DNA from: Bacteroidaceae bacterium
Lineage (GTDB): Bacteria; Bacteroidota; Bacteroidia; Bacteroidales; Bacteroidaceae
Assembly: GCA_017467885.1 (NCBI GenBank)
Contig: JAFUKC010000005.1
Coordinates: 1-60,493 of the forward strand
Direction: 5' to 3'
Length of the DNA: 60,493 nt
Shown here piece by piece: positions 23,026 to 33,357 of the stretch. Each line of letters starts with the position of its first letter. Position 1 is the first letter of the stretch. The notes under the pieces are model-generated. The model searched no databases, was not told the origin of the DNA, and saw only the letters and a program-made list of their open reading frames with translations. A program made the position numbers and the translations under genes.

Positions 23026-25017
23026 TTATTTAACCAATACTTTCTTACCGTTTACTATATATATACCGGGAGCGGTAATCTCGTCGATACGACGACCGCT
23101 GAGGTCGTAAATTCCTTCAACAGCAATGTTTGTCTCTTCAACAGGCTGCTCGATAGAAGTCTCATCATCGGCTTTCTTTTTGAGAGTTACATTCTGATAA
23201 TATGCAACTGTCTGATTGCCCTCTGAACCGCTATAAGGACCAACTATCAATGAGAAGTTATCCATCGATATTGTTTCGTCCTCGTTCAAAACAAGGTTGA
23301 TATCTGAAGTGGTAGCATTCATATCACCCATCTTCAAATATGAGATACCCGGATCTATTGTAAGCAGCAAGCCGCCACCGCCCAACGCAGCGCTCTTTGC
23401 ATCATCGGCAACAGAAAGGGCAATTCCACATCCATAATTGTTCAGAACGGTAATGCTGTTATCAAGGAACGACGAAACATAATAGGCGGCTAAATCCTCC
23501 CAATAATCTACAACCACGTCGAACGTTTTAGGATAGGTTTCACCATTATAAATATCTACAGTCTCGGCTGTAAGTGTATAAGTACCACTCCAATCATAGG
23601 GTTCCTCTACAACCTTCTCGACAATCATCTTTGAATAACCGGCAAGGTATGTCACTTTCTGTAAGGAATCCTTCATGGCAATGTAGATGTCACTCATCGA
23701 GAGGAGACCGTCCTCGTTCAAAGAGAGAGTAAGGTCGTCGGCAGTACCGTTAACATCGGTAATGATAAGATACGAAGCCAAATCGGGAATATAGCTCAAC
23801 AGACGATCAGAACCGTAACCTCTCCCAATTGCTACAGATGTACCATCCTCATTTGCAGAAACAGCATATCCGCCCCAAGTCAGATAATATACATTATTAC
23901 CCATGAACTCTTCTACATAGTAATTACCACCGGACTCCTTGATAGTGAATTCAAACTCGGTAGGAAGTTCTACTGTGGTATTCATCACCATAATATCCTG
24001 TTCGGGATTTGCAAAAGTGACCTTATATGTACCATCCCATGAAAAGGCATCGGGATTGGGACGACTCAAATAACCGTATTTTAACATCTGCAGAATGGGA
24101 TAAGTTGTTGCCGTATCACCTACAACCTCCTGACGAACATATATTCTATCCCACAACATCATAGATGTAGAAGATTGATATTGGAATGTAAAGGCACCTG
24201 TTTTTTCAGAACCCGAACTTTCAACGCCAAAGAATATCTTCTGGTCTGCATCAAGATATGTGCTGTCAAAAGGAATTGTAAGCATGTTTCCATCGAAAGT
24301 TGCCGGCAATGTGAATGAATCGAAACCGTCGAATGTAATGGTTGCATCGTAGGCTTTATTGCTGTTGTCGGTGCCTGCAAGCGAAACAACAAAATGCGAT
24401 GTAAAGGTTGAATCGTTTCTCACATATCCCGGCGCAGGTTCAAAATCCCACTCGCCTGCTATATTGGGTACTTCTATAACCTCTGCCTCGATAAGAGTCA
24501 ACTTTACATTTTCAAATGTTGCAACAAGAGTTGCAGACTCCTCCTTATGATTCGATTTTACAATAGCAAAATCGGGCATTGTAACAACCTTAGTAGAATA
24601 ATCATAAACATAATCTATATCGTTATATGCAACAATTGTTGTGTCTGCCCAAGGATAGGGATATGTACCCTCCACCCATGTCATATCCAAACCGTCCCAA
24701 AGACCATTCTGGTTCGGGTTGAAAATTGTGATTGTCTGTGCGTCTGCATCGAAAGAGTTTATATCCTGAAAACTCTCCGAACCGGCTATACCCTCAATCT
24801 GCCCTGTATACCAACCTGATGCAGATTTTGTAATCTTCACCTCGCACTCGTTTGTGAAAAGATGTGCATAATCCTGTCCAAAATCGGTAACATTCATTGT
24901 TGCGGTAAACTTATATGTACCGAACATCTCTGTAATAGAGCTTATTTGCGCATTGGCAGGAACAGCCAACAGCAACATCAAGCTTGCAAATAATCCAAAA
25001 AAGTAATTTTTCTTCAT
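23026..25017 (-). CDS. Secreted internal-repeat protein with C-terminal sorting-like tail, 663 aa
   Basis: Signal peptide (MKKNYFFGLFASLML...ANA). The body consists of several copies of a ~110-residue beta-rich unit, best seen in the two at about residues 340-450 (FSWDGTYKVTFA ... TADDLTLSLNEDGLLSMSDI) and 475-590 (YDWSGTYTLTAE ... TSDINLVLNEDETISMDNF). The first 100 residues (FGTYKFTATMN) look like a further copy. The tail IYDLSGRRID...GIYIVNGKKVLVK resembles T9SS type-A sorting domains, which in many gut Bacteroidales remain without an obvious system. No enzyme motif. It has its own promoter and terminator, and sits between the TlpA-like gene and the SusC operon; the link to them is only by position. 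Confidence 0.75.
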   Translation of the reverse strand: MKKNYFFGLFASLMLLLAVPANAQISSITEMFGTYKFTATMNVTDFGQDYAHLFTNECEVKITKSASGWYTGQIEGIAGSESFQDINSFDADAQTITIFNPNQNGLWDGLDMTWVEGTYPYPWADTTIVAYNDIDYVYDYSTKVVTMPDFAIVKSNHKEESATLVATFENVKLTLIEAEVIEVPNIAGEWDFEPAPGYVRNDSTFTSHFVVSLAGTDNSNKAYDATITFDGFDSFTLPATFDGNMLTIPFDSTYLDADQKIFFGVESSGSEKTGAFTFQYQSSTSMMLWDRIYVRQEVVGDTATTYPILQMLKYGYLSRPNPDAFSWDGTYKVTFANPEQDIMVMNTTVELPTEFEFTIKESGGNYYVEEFMGNNVYYLTWGGYAVSANEDGTSVAIGRGYGSDRLLSYIPDLASYLIITDVNGTADDLTLSLNEDGLLSMSDIYIAMKDSLQKVTYLAGYSKMIVEKVVEEPYDWSGTYTLTAETVDIYNGETYPKTFDVVVDYWEDLAAYYVSSFLDNSITVLNNYGCGIALSVADDAKSAALGGGGLLLTIDPGISYLKMGDMNATTSDINLVLNEDETISMDNFSLIVGPYSGSEGNQTVAYYQNVTLKKKADDETSIEQPVEETNIAVEGIYDLSGRRIDEITAPGIYIVNGKKVLVK

Positions 25018-25106
25018 ACGCTTAAATTTAGTTTAACTAATATATTGATAACACTTTAATTTTCACAGATATACATTTCTTTTAAAAAAAAGAAATTTTA
25101 AGGGTG

Positions 25107-25114
25107 CAAAGGTA
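25107..25114 (-). promoter_or_regulatory. -7 box upstream of the 663-aa gene
   Basis: TACCTTTG on the minus strand, with a TTTG 15 nt upstream, shorter than the usual 19. The leader would be about 85 nt. Confidence 0.45.
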
Positions 25115-25174
25115 ATAAAATTTTGCGAACAAACAGATTACATTACCTATTTTTTTATAAAAGACAACAAAAAA

Positions 25175-25203
25175 GCTGTGTCAAAATCGTTTTTTGACAC
25201 AGC
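25175..25203 (-). terminator. Rho-independent terminator of the TlpA-like gene
   Basis: 12-bp arms GCTGTGTCAAAA/TTTTGACACAGC, 5-nt loop, followed on the minus strand by TTTTTTGTTGTC. Confidence 0.85.
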
Positions 25204-25270
25204 CTCGTTAGGTTTGTTAATTATGACACAAACCTTATGCCATTCCATATATCTGCAAACCGACAGTTTA

Positions 25271-26611
25271 TTATAAATTCAGAGAATCTAAAAGTTTAAT
25301 CAGTTCTTCCCGTCGACTGGGACGTGGAGCACGATATTCCAACAGACGTCCTTCTTTGTCATACATTATAAAAAACGGTACCGATGCCACTCCGAGCGCA
25401 GAACTCAAACGATGCTCATCATCTATCAACTGATGTCCATGCATATTTCGGGCTGCGAGAGTCTTTTTCCATGCTTTTTCGTCGGAATCGATGGATACAG
25501 AGAGAAAAACAATGTCTTTGTCTTTATAATCAGACTCCAATTTCTGTAAATAAGGGATCTCCTTTAAGCAGGGGACACACCACGAAGCCCACAGGTCAAT
25601 ATAGATATATTTTCCTTTAAATTGTGAAACATCCACCACATTCCCGTCTATATCTTTCAATACTGCAAAGGACGGGAAAGCAGCTCCTTTTTGCTTAATC
25701 TTAAGCATGTCAAACTTCTCAATATATTCGTTATCCAACTTATACAGTTTTACAACTTCAACAAGTTGCTCTCTGTCTGCATCGAAATCCCTTTCGTGTT
25801 CACGCTTGCTTATAAAACGCTGAAGCAGATGGTTAATTATAACCTGTCTAACCTTGTCATTCTTATAATTGGTGTATAAAACACCTATTTGAGTATGAAG
25901 AGGAAGTGAGGGAGATATATCCTTTGTTATGGCATGTTTGGATACATAAAAATATGCAGCCATATCATTATCGAGCATAATGTGTGGTTCGGGCATTATA
26001 TCACCTATCTCAAATTTCAATTCTTTTCCTTCTCTTTTAAAAATTTGAGTCATCATATCAACCGAACTGTATATAGTATTATAAACATGGGTTTTTACAA
26101 ACTCTTTTACCGCCTGAGGGCAGCACTGCAATGATGCAACAGAGTCGGAGTATTTTTTATATTCCATAAGCATGGAATAGACATCGTCACTTGTTAAATC
26201 ATCTTTCTGCCAGGCCAGACGAGCACTTTCGGCATAAAGGAGATTAAAATTGGATAGTATTTTATTGCTTGATGTGTTATCGAGATATAAAACTTCATTC
26301 TTTAAGGAGAGTGCTATTTTAACATCTGCGCCCTTACCCGGTTGATAGATATACAAAGTGCTCTGTGCCTGCTCTCTCACCCCTATTATCTGATAAAAGC
26401 CCGACTCGGACAATGGCAGACTACCTTCGTGAACGCCATCCTTCAGTTCCAATTTTCCGGGGGCTGCCGAATCGTCTGAATTTACGGGTGAAACATAAAG
26501 TACAAGCCCATGAGAATAGTCTGCAGGAACCGTTACTCTGATTTTATTCTCTTGCGCCGATAATCTAAAAAACGACAGGCAAATGAACATCAACAATATA
26601 TTTCTCATCAC
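25271..26611 (-). CDS. TlpA/ResA-like thioredoxin-domain protein, periplasmic
   Basis: A 446-aa protein with a Sec signal (FICLSFFRLSAQ) and no lipobox. Residues about 20-300 are a DUF4369-like or otherwise unassigned region. The C-terminal ~140 residues are a thioredoxin domain with FPSFAVLKDIDGNVVDVSQFKG split from the redox-active DLWASWCVPCLKEIP (CxxC near residues 343-346), and a cis-Pro segment GVASVPFF. It is likely a periplasmic thiol reductase that keeps cysteines of secreted proteins or cytochromes reduced. It has a consensus promoter and own terminator, so it is monocistronic. Confidence 0.88.
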   Translation of the reverse strand: MMRNILLMFICLSFFRLSAQENKIRVTVPADYSHGLVLYVSPVNSDDSAAPGKLELKDGVHEGSLPLSESGFYQIIGVREQAQSTLYIYQPGKGADVKIALSLKNEVLYLDNTSSNKILSNFNLLYAESARLAWQKDDLTSDDVYSMLMEYKKYSDSVASLQCCPQAVKEFVKTHVYNTIYSSVDMMTQIFKREGKELKFEIGDIMPEPHIMLDNDMAAYFYVSKHAITKDISPSLPLHTQIGVLYTNYKNDKVRQVIINHLLQRFISKREHERDFDADREQLVEVVKLYKLDNEYIEKFDMLKIKQKGAAFPSFAVLKDIDGNVVDVSQFKGKYIYIDLWASWCVPCLKEIPYLQKLESDYKDKDIVFLSVSIDSDEKAWKKTLAARNMHGHQLIDDEHRLSSALGVASVPFFIMYDKEGRLLEYRAPRPSRREELIKLLDSLNL

Positions 26612-26637
26612 AAATTAAAATTTAAGAACTGTAGACG

Positions 26638-26667
26638 CAAAGTTACAATTTTATGCTAAACACGCAA
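26638..26667 (-). promoter_or_regulatory. Consensus promoter of the TlpA-like gene
   Basis: Minus strand TTG (26665-26667), 19-nt spacer, TAACTTTG (26638-26645). The leader is about 20 nt. Confidence 0.75.
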
Positions 26668-26685
26668 CGAATAGGAGCAAAAAAA

Positions 26686-26714
26686 TGAGAGGACTCTATC
26701 ACAGAGCCCTCTCA
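26686..26714 (-). terminator. Terminator at the end of the ribosomal supercluster
   Basis: TGAGAGG-CTCT/AGAG-CCTCTCA with one internal mismatch, followed by CATTTTTTTGCTC on the minus strand, just after rplQ. Confidence 0.82.
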
Positions 26715-26732
26715 CATCTATTAAGTAAGTAA

Positions 26733-27215
26733 TTATTCTGCTGTTGGTGTAGCCTCTTCTGCAGCTACTGCTGCTTCCTCCGCTACGGGAGCATCTGCAG
26801 CCTTTTTGGTGGAGCGACGACGACGTGTCTTCTTTGCCGGAGCCTTTGCCATGTTCTCGTTGTAATCAACAAGCTCGATGAAGCACATCTCGGCTGCGTC
26901 ACCGGGACGTGTACCCAACTTAATGATGCGTGTATAACCACCGGGACGCTCGGCTACTTTCACCGAAATTTCTTTGAAGAGTTCGGTAACAGCCTCTTTG
27001 TTTTGCAAGTAGCTGAATACTACGCGACGAGAATTTGTTGTGTCGTCTTTTGATTTTGTTATCAGAGGCTCTACAAACTTCTTAAGTTCTTTAGCCTTTG
27101 CAAGGGTCGTAGTGATTCTTTTGTGCATTATCAAAGAAATTGCCATGTTAGAAAGCATAGCCTTTCTGTGAGATGCAGTACGGCCCAAATGATTAAAAGA
27201 TTTTTTATGTCTCAT
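26733..27215 (-). CDS. rplQ: 50S ribosomal protein bL17
   Basis: 160 aa. The family core ([67 protein letters not shown] in pieces) fills residues 1-117. A ~40-residue Lys/Arg then Ala/Glu-rich extension follows, which is common in Bacteroidetes and absent from E. coli bL17 (127 aa). It lies 2 nt after rpoA and is the last gene before the terminator. Confidence 0.97.
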   Translation of the reverse strand: MRHKKSFNHLGRTASHRKAMLSNMAISLIMHKRITTTLAKAKELKKFVEPLITKSKDDTTNSRRVVFSYLQNKEAVTELFKEISVKVAERPGGYTRIIKLGTRPGDAAEMCFIELVDYNENMAKAPAKKTRRRRSTKKAADAPVAEEAAVAAEEATPTAE

Positions 27216-27217
27216 AA

Positions 27218-28210
27218 TTATTCTTTATCTAATTTATATTTTGAAATATCTGTTCCAAACGAAAGATTCAGACTCTCGAGCAAATCATCAAGCTCAGTGA
27301 GCGATTTCTTACCGAAGTTACGGAACTTAAGAAGGTCGGTTTTGTTATATTGCACAAGCTGACCAAGTGTCTCTACATCTGCAGCCTTCAAACAATTGAG
27401 GGCGCGAACCGAGAGGTTAAGGTCAACAAGCTTGCTCTTAAGCAACTGACGCATGTGCAATACCTCTTCATCAAACTCTTCGTTACCATCGAGGTCGGTA
27501 GATTCGATGGAAATCTTCTCGTCAGAGAATAACATGAAGTGATAAATGAGAATCTTTGCAGCCTCTTTAAGTGCCTCCTTCGGGTGTATGGAACCATCTG
27601 TTGTAACTTCAATAACCAGCTTGTCATAGTCGGTCTTCTGCTCTACGCGGAAAGGCTCGCGCTGGTATTTCACATTACGAATAGGAGTGTATATCGAGTC
27701 GATTGGAATCATCGTTGGCTCTGTACAGAGTTCACGATTCTCTTCTGAAGGAACATAGCCGCGTCCCTTATTGATTGCGATTTCAATCTGCATTTTGGCC
27801 GACTCGTCGAGATGGCAAATGACTAACTCGGGATTTAACACTTCAAATCCGGTTAAATACTTACCTATGTCTCCAGCCGTGAATACTTTTATATTCTCGA
27901 CGTTGATAGTGACTTTTTCGGTTTCGAATTCCTCTACGATTCTTTTGAATCTAACCTTCTTAAGATTCAATATAATATTAGTGACATCTTCCTTTATACC
28001 GGGAATTGTTGCAAACTCGTGCTCGACGCCTGCAATTTTAATGGTGCAGATTGCAAATCCCTCGAGTGAGGAAAGCAATATGCGACGCAAAGCATTACCT
28101 ACGGTTGTTGCAAAACCGGGCTCCAAAGGACGAAACTCGAACTTTCCGAAGAAGTCGTTTGCCTCCAACATTACAACTTTATCAGGTTTTTGAAATGTTA
28201 ATATCGCCAT
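27218..28210 (-). CDS. rpoA: RNA polymerase subunit alpha
   Basis: 330 aa, standard length. The N-terminal assembly domain has [20 protein letters not shown] (residues about 33-52). The C-terminal domain with [19 protein letters not shown] and [14 protein letters not shown] (helix-hairpin-helix, about 270-310) contacts DNA and activators. It lies between rpsD (9 nt) and rplQ (2 nt), the usual alpha-operon order. Confidence 0.98.
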   Translation of the reverse strand: MAILTFQKPDKVVMLEANDFFGKFEFRPLEPGFATTVGNALRRILLSSLEGFAICTIKIAGVEHEFATIPGIKEDVTNIILNLKKVRFKRIVEEFETEKVTINVENIKVFTAGDIGKYLTGFEVLNPELVICHLDESAKMQIEIAINKGRGYVPSEENRELCTEPTMIPIDSIYTPIRNVKYQREPFRVEQKTDYDKLVIEVTTDGSIHPKEALKEAAKILIYHFMLFSDEKISIESTDLDGNEEFDEEVLHMRQLLKSKLVDLNLSVRALNCLKAADVETLGQLVQYNKTDLLKFRNFGKKSLTELDDLLESLNLSFGTDISKYKLDKE

Positions 28211-28219
28211 TATAATCTA

Positions 28220-28825
28220 TTATTTGCTATACAACTCAACGATTAACTGCTCTTTGATATTCTCGGGTATCTCGGCACGCTCCGGCACATTAAGGAACTT
28301 GCCGGACTTGCTTGCTTCGTCCCACTCCAACCAAGAGTATTTGCTGTGGTTTACACCAGCCAAAGCATTCTCGATAACCTCGAGCGATTTAGAACGCTCA
28401 CGAACACCGATAATCTCTCCGGGCTTGATGAAACGAGAAGGGATATTACATACCTTACCGTCAACAACAATATGACAGTGGCTTACCAACTGACGTGCAG
28501 CAGCACGAGTGGGAGCAATACCCAAACGATAAACGATGTTATCCAAACGCGACTCCAAGTTCTGCAAAAGAACCTCACCGGTAATACCGGGAGCAGAATC
28601 GGCTTTCTTAAATACATTACGGAACTGTTTCTCCAACACACCGTATGTGTATTTTGCTTTCTGTTTCTCGGCCAACATTATACCATACTCCGATGTCTTA
28701 CGACGACGGTTATTACCATGCATACCGGGAGCGTAATTTTTCTTGGAGAGCACCTTGTCGGGTCCAAAAATGGGCTCGCCGAACTTACGTGCAATCTTAC
28801 TTTTAGGTCCAATATATCTTGCCAT
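28220..28825 (-). CDS. rpsD: 30S ribosomal protein uS4
   Basis: 201 aa. The S4 RNA-binding domain starts at [23 protein letters not shown] (read in two parts, residues about 93-115) and ends in [10 protein letters not shown]. The N-terminal half lacks the zinc cysteines found in some bacteria. A primary assembly protein of the 30S body; 24 nt after rpsK. Confidence 0.98.
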   Translation of the reverse strand: MARYIGPKSKIARKFGEPIFGPDKVLSKKNYAPGMHGNNRRRKTSEYGIMLAEKQKAKYTYGVLEKQFRNVFKKADSAPGITGEVLLQNLESRLDNIVYRLGIAPTRAAARQLVSHCHIVVDGKVCNIPSRFIKPGEIIGVRERSKSLEVIENALAGVNHSKYSWLEWDEASKSGKFLNVPERAEIPENIKEQLIVELYSK

Positions 28826-28849
28826 TTCTAATTTCTTTAATTAAATAAA

Positions 28850-29239
28850 TTATACTCTTCTTCTCTTCGGAGGACGGCAACCGTTGTGAGGCAGCGGTGT
28901 AACGTCTATGATTTCGGTAACCTCGATACCTGCTCCGTGTACTGTACGGATGGCCGACTCACGACCGTTACCGGGACCTTTTACATACGCTTTAACTTTG
29001 CGCAAACCTAAATCGTAGGCAATTTTAGAACATGCCTCTGCAGCCATCTGTGCAGCATAAGGGGTATTCTTCTTTGAGCCTCTGAAACCCATCTTTCCGG
29101 CAGATGACCAAGAGATAACTTGACCTTCGTCGTTTGCAAGGCAAACAATGATATTATTAAATGACGAATGTACATGAAGTTGTCCGATGGCTCCAACCTT
29201 CACATTTCTTTTCTTTGTTGCAACTGTTTTCTTTGCCAT
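28850..29239 (-). CDS. rpsK: 30S ribosomal protein uS11
   Basis: 129 aa. Signatures [31 protein letters not shown] and the C-terminal [18 protein letters not shown]. Binds 16S rRNA at the 30S platform near the Shine-Dalgarno helix. 12 nt after rpsM. Confidence 0.98.
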   Translation of the reverse strand: MAKKTVATKKRNVKVGAIGQLHVHSSFNNIIVCLANDEGQVISWSSAGKMGFRGSKKNTPYAAQMAAEACSKIAYDLGLRKVKAYVKGPGNGRESAIRTVHGAGIEVTEIIDVTPLPHNGCRPPKRRRV

Positions 29240-29251
29240 ATTACTTACTTA

Positions 29252-29632
29252 TTATTTAGTAGCTTTTTTCTTGTTAGCAACCGTTTTCTTACGACCTTTA
29301 CGAGTACGAGCATTGTTCTTTGTGCTCTGACCGCGAACGGGAAGACCGTTACGATGACGGATACCACGGTAGCAACCGATGTCCATCAAACGTTTGATGT
29401 TCAGCTGAATTTCTGAACGGAGGTCACCCTCTACCTTGTACTCTGCACCGATGATCTCACGAACTGCAGCAGCCATATCATCGGTCCAATCCTGAACCTT
29501 AATGTTACGGTCAACACCTGCTTTGTCGAGAATCTTGGCTGCACTGCTGCGTCCAATACCATAAATGTATGTCAACGCAATCTCTCCTCTCTTATTTTGA
29601 GGAATATCTACACCAACTATTCTTATAGCCAT
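29252..29632 (-). CDS. rpsM: 30S ribosomal protein uS13
   Basis: 126 aa. N-terminal [39 protein letters not shown], and the basic C-terminus reaching the decoding centre and tRNA ([13 protein letters not shown]). Sits in the head of the 30S subunit and bridges to uL5. First of the alpha-operon genes after rpmJ (31 nt). Confidence 0.98.
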   Translation of the reverse strand: MAIRIVGVDIPQNKRGEIALTYIYGIGRSSAAKILDKAGVDRNIKVQDWTDDMAAAVREIIGAEYKVEGDLRSEIQLNIKRLMDIGCYRGIRHRNGLPVRGQSTKNNARTRKGRKKTVANKKKATK

Positions 29633-29663
29633 ATACGAATATATTTTTAATTACTACTTTTAA

Positions 29664-29780
29664 TTACCCCTGACGCAGTTTGAATTTGGGATTCTTCTTG
29701 TTAATTAAATACAAACGACCGTTACGACGAACGATTTTGCAGTCGGGAGTGCGTTTCTTAATAGATGCTTTAACTTTCAT
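29664..29780 (-). CDS. rpmJ: 50S ribosomal protein bL36, zinc-free type
   Basis: 38 codons: [19 protein letters not shown] followed by [19 protein letters not shown]. Length and framework match bL36. Only one Cys remains of the usual Cys3-His zinc site (positions normally Cys are Thr, Asn and so on), so this is the zinc-independent 'C-minus' form. It lies between infA (12 nt) and rpsM (31 nt), as in most bacteria. Confidence 0.95.
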   Translation of the reverse strand: MKVKASIKKRTPDCKIVRRNGRLYLINKKNPKFKLRQG

Positions 29781-29792
29781 AATATCTTGTTT

Positions 29793-30011
29793 TTATTTAT
29801 ATCGGAATACGATTCTTCCTTTTGACAAATCGTAGATTGACATCTCAATCTTCACCTTGTCGCCGGGCAGTATCTTAATGTAGTGCATTCTCATCTTTCC
29901 CGAGAGATGACCGATCACCTCATGACCGTTCTGCAACTCAACGCGAAACATAGCATTTGAGAGTGCCTCTACAATAGTACCGTCTTGCTCAATAACGTCT
30001 TGTTTAGCCAT
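29793..30011 (-). CDS. infA: Translation initiation factor IF-1
   Basis: 72 aa, a single S1/OB fold: [34 protein letters not shown] and the [22 protein letters not shown] end. Binds the A site of the 30S subunit during initiation. The map stop is 1 nt upstream, so the two are coupled. Confidence 0.98.
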   Translation of the reverse strand: MAKQDVIEQDGTIVEALSNAMFRVELQNGHEVIGHLSGKMRMHYIKILPGDKVKIEMSIYDLSKGRIVFRYK

Positions 30012-30012
30012 A

Positions 30013-30810
30013 TCAATATCCTTTATTTCTTAAGACCTCTTCTACAAATTCGAACGATGATAGAATATCGGCACCGTTCTTACCGACTGCAATGGTATGC
30101 TCAAAGTGAGCTGCATTCTTGCGGTCACGTGTCCTTACCGTCCAACCGTCGCGCTCCATGAAAATCTGACGCTTTCCAAGAGTAATCATCGGTTCTATGG
30201 CAATACACATACCTTCTCGCAACTGTAATCCGTTTCCCCTGCGCCCGTAATTGGGAACCTCGGGAGCTTCATGCATGTCACGACCGATACCATGCCCTAC
30301 AAATTCACGTACAACGCCGAAACCGGCCGCTTCGCAATGCGACTGTACAGCATTACCCACATCGCCAAGGCGTTTACCATGAATTGCCTGTTCAATACCT
30401 AAATAGAGCGACTCTTTCGTCGTCTGCAATAGTTTTCGCGTTTCATCGTCAACCTCACCAACACAGAAAGTGTAGCACGAATCACCACAGAAACCATTCA
30501 TCAGGGTTCCACAATCAACCGAAACAATATCGCCCTCCTTCAACGGTGTATCGTCCGGAATGCCATGCACCACAACATCGTTGACTGATGCACAAATGGA
30601 ACCGGGAAACGGAACTCCGTCGTAATTGGGATACCCCTTAAACGTTGGAACCGCTCCGTTATCACGAATGAACTCCTCGGCCACCTTATCAAGTTGCTTT
30701 GTTGTTACACCCGGTTCTATAATTTTAGCTACTTCGGCTAAAGTTCTGCCTACCAGCAGATTGCTCTGCCGAAGTAACTCTATCTCGTCTGATGTCTTAA
30801 GAAATATCAT
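30013..30810 (-). CDS. map: Methionine aminopeptidase, type I
   Basis: 265 aa. Removes the initiator Met from new proteins using two divalent metals. The ligands are visible in [19 protein letters not shown] (Asp, Asp), [18 protein letters not shown] (His and the substrate His), CIAIEPMI (Glu) and the final Glu in AAHFEHTI. Follows secY by 15 nt; adk, which often lies between them in other phyla, is missing, as is usual in Bacteroidetes. Confidence 0.98.
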   Translation of the reverse strand: MIFLKTSDEIELLRQSNLLVGRTLAEVAKIIEPGVTTKQLDKVAEEFIRDNGAVPTFKGYPNYDGVPFPGSICASVNDVVVHGIPDDTPLKEGDIVSVDCGTLMNGFCGDSCYTFCVGEVDDETRKLLQTTKESLYLGIEQAIHGKRLGDVGNAVQSHCEAAGFGVVREFVGHGIGRDMHEAPEVPNYGRRGNGLQLREGMCIAIEPMITLGKRQIFMERDGWTVRTRDRKNAAHFEHTIAVGKNGADILSSFEFVEEVLRNKGY

Positions 30811-30825
30811 TCCAAGCCCTACAAA

Positions 30826-32172
30826 TTAACCCATACGCCCTTTAATACGACCCGATTTCAACAGACCGCCATAGTGTCTCATCAAAAGATAGCTCTCTAT
30901 TTGCTGCAATGTATCAAGTACAACACCAACAAGGATAAGAAGAGAGGTACCCCCGAAGAACTGTGCAAACTCACCTGTTATACCGATAAGACCGGCAAAA
31001 GCAGGCAAAATTGCGATGGCAGCAAGGAACAACGAGCCGGGGAGGGTTAAACGTGACATAATCGTATCAATATATTCTGCAGTCGGTTTACCGGGCTTAA
31101 TTCCGGGAATAAAACCGTTATTGCGTTTCATATCTTCGGCCATTTGAGTAGGATTAATCGTAATGGCTGTATAAAAATAGGTAAACGCAATGATAAGCAA
31201 TGCAGATACAAGGTTGTAAACCCATGATGTAGGATCCATCATGCTTTGGAAGAAAGCTGTGTTTTCACCTGCCGAATTAACGAACAACATGGGGATAAAC
31301 AGAATGGCTTGCGCAAAAATGATAGGCATCACATTAGCAGCATTTACCTTGAGGGGAATATACTGACGTGCGCCACTGTATGTTGCACCACCTGCCGACT
31401 GCTTTGCATACTGAACCGGAATACGACGTGTACCCTGTAATAGTGCAATAGCAGCACAAACCACAACCAAGAAGAATACAATCTCGAATAGAAGCATTAC
31501 AACACCACCACCTGCTGCACCACCAACTCTGTTGGCAAACTCTTGATAGAGAGCCTGGGGCAGACGTGCAATGATACCAATCATGATTATTATTGATACA
31601 CCGTTACCAATACCTTTATCGGTAATGCGCTCACCTAACCAAAGGATGAACATACTACCGGCTGCAAGGATAATGGTAGAGCTTACCATGAACATAGCCT
31701 GGTTAATTCCGGGGCTGACACTTACACCTACAGTATAAGGAAGAGTAAGCAAGTAAGAGGGACCTTGAACCAACAGAATCAACACTGTCAAATAACGTGT
31801 ATACTGATTGATTTTACGACGGCCGCTCTCACCCTCACGCTGCATCTTCTGGAAATAAGGAACTGCCAACGACAGCAACTGTATTACAATTGATGCCGAG
31901 ATGTAAGGCATGATACCCAACGCGAATATAGATGCATTTGTAAATGCACCACCGGAGAACATATCAAGCAATGACATCAAACCATTTGCATCTGCGCCGG
32001 AAACAGAGCGATCCAAAGATGCTGTGTCAATTCCGGGCAGGATAACATAAGAACCGAAACGATAGATTGCGATAAGCATAATTGTAATGCCGATACGCAC
32101 TCGAAGGTCTTCGATCTTCCAGATGTTATTTATTGTCTGGATTAATTTTAGGTCTGATAGTTTTTTTGCCAT
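30826..32172 (-). CDS. secY: Protein translocase subunit SecY
   Basis: 448 aa with about ten membrane helices; the first follows RVRIGITIMLIAIYRFGSY. Characteristic segments are the plug region after GGAFTNASIFALGIMPYISASI, LQGTRRIPVQYAK (cytosolic loop that docks the ribosome and SecA), and IKPGKPTAEYIDTIMSRLT. Forms the membrane channel with SecE/SecG. 3 nt after rplO. Confidence 0.98.
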   Translation of the reverse strand: MAKKLSDLKLIQTINNIWKIEDLRVRIGITIMLIAIYRFGSYVILPGIDTASLDRSVSGADANGLMSLLDMFSGGAFTNASIFALGIMPYISASIVIQLLSLAVPYFQKMQREGESGRRKINQYTRYLTVLILLVQGPSYLLTLPYTVGVSVSPGINQAMFMVSSTIILAAGSMFILWLGERITDKGIGNGVSIIIMIGIIARLPQALYQEFANRVGGAAGGGVVMLLFEIVFFLVVVCAAIALLQGTRRIPVQYAKQSAGGATYSGARQYIPLKVNAANVMPIIFAQAILFIPMLFVNSAGENTAFFQSMMDPTSWVYNLVSALLIIAFTYFYTAITINPTQMAEDMKRNNGFIPGIKPGKPTAEYIDTIMSRLTLPGSLFLAAIAILPAFAGLIGITGEFAQFFGGTSLLILVGVVLDTLQQIESYLLMRHYGGLLKSGRIKGRMG

Positions 32173-32175
32173 TTC

Positions 32176-32628
32176 TTAAAGTTTTACAACTGTTCCACCT
32201 ACAGCTTCGATAGCCTCTACTGCTTTTGCAGAGAAAGCATGAGCCTCAACTGTCAATTTTGCGGTCAATGTTCCGTTAGCAAGAATCTTAACCAACTGCT
32301 TAGAAGATACAAAACCGGCAGCAACCAATGTTGCAATGTTTATTGTCTCCAACGAATTGCTATCTGCAAGAGCCTGCAATGTAGACAAATTAATGGCTTT
32401 GTACTCTACGCGGTTAATGTTCTTGAAACCGAACTTGGGCACACGACGTTGCAAAGGCATCTGACCACCCTCGAAACCGATCTTTTTCTTGTAACCGGAA
32501 CGAGATTTGGCACCCTTGTGACCGCGAGTAGAGGTACCACCTCTGCCCGAACCGGTTCCACGTCCAATTCTTTTGCGTGCCTTAACTGAACCTTCTGCAG
32601 GTTTCAGATTATTTAATTTCATAGCCAA
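32176..32628 (-). CDS. rplO: 50S ribosomal protein uL15
   Basis: 150 aa. The N-terminal extended tail [20 protein letters not shown] and [18 protein letters not shown] are diagnostic; the globular part follows. A late-assembly 23S rRNA binder. 16 nt after rpmD, 3 nt before secY. Confidence 0.98.
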   Translation of the reverse strand: MAMKLNNLKPAEGSVKARKRIGRGTGSGRGGTSTRGHKGAKSRSGYKKKIGFEGGQMPLQRRVPKFGFKNINRVEYKAINLSTLQALADSNSLETINIATLVAAGFVSSKQLVKILANGTLTAKLTVEAHAFSAKAVEAIEAVGGTVVKL

Positions 32629-32644
32629 ATCTTTTTAAAATTAA

Positions 32645-32824
32645 TTACTCTTCAACAATGGCAACCAAATGCTGAACTTTTCTAATCATACCACGAATAG
32701 AGGGTGAATCGGTGTGCTCAACAACCTTATTCATCTTTGTAAGACCAAGAGCATCGAGTGTGAGCTTCTGTGTCTTGGGAGCACCGATACGACTTCTTAC
32801 TTGTTTAATTTTGATAGTAGCCAT
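32645..32824 (-). CDS. rpmD: 50S ribosomal protein uL30
   Basis: 59 codons beginning MATIKIKQVRSRIGAPKTQK and ending VQHLVAIVEE. The RSRIG and LGL segments and the size match uL30. The gene has an AGG ribosome-binding sequence (aggaggtaa region) just upstream of the start. It lies between rpsE (11 nt) and rplO (16 nt), as in the spc operon. Confidence 0.96.
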   Translation of the reverse strand: MATIKIKQVRSRIGAPKTQKLTLDALGLTKMNKVVEHTDSPSIRGMIRKVQHLVAIVEE

Positions 32825-32835
32825 AATTTACCTCC

Positions 32836-33357
32836 TTATCCGTTAAATACTTTACTCATACTAATACCTCTGTTCTGTGCCACAGTACGTGCATCACGCA
32901 TCTCGCTCAATGCAGCGATAGTAGCCTTCACCAAGTTGTGGGGGTTTGATGAACCCTTGGACTTTGCCAAAACGTCAGTAATACCAACACTCTCGAGTAC
33001 GGCACGCATAGCACCACCGGCAACAACACCGGTACCATGCGATGCAGGTTTAATGAAAACCTCGGCACCTCCGAAACGAGCAGCCTGCTCGTGGGGTACT
33101 GTACCTTTCAATACAGGTACACGAACCAAGTTCTTCTTTGCAGCCTCTATACCTTTGGAAATAGCGGCAGTTACCTCGCTTGCCTTACCAAGTCCGTAAC
33201 CGATGATACCATTCTCGTTTCCAACTACAACAATAGCCGAAAAACTGAATGTGCGACCACCTTTTGTAACCTTTGTTACGCGGTTGATAGCAACCAATCT
33301 ATCTTTTAATTCTACGTCGTTTGCGACTTTTACTCTATTATTAACTGCCATATCCAT
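32836..33357 (-). CDS. rpsE: 30S ribosomal protein uS5
   Basis: Up to 173 aa. [22 protein letters not shown] appears in pieces near residues 20-41; [17 protein letters not shown] and the C-terminal [17 protein letters not shown] follow. Contributes to decoding fidelity and mRNA unwinding at the entry channel. Two starts are possible: ATG at 33357 (MDMAVNN, overlapping the rplR stop by 1 nt) or two codons later at 33351; the latter matches the usual family N-terminus better. Confidence 0.97.
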   Translation of the reverse strand: MDMAVNNRVKVANDVELKDRLVAINRVTKVTKGGRTFSFSAIVVVGNENGIIGYGLGKASEVTAAISKGIEAAKKNLVRVPVLKGTVPHEQAARFGGAEVFIKPASHGTGVVAGGAMRAVLESVGITDVLAKSKGSSNPHNLVKATIAALSEMRDARTVAQNRGISMSKVFNG

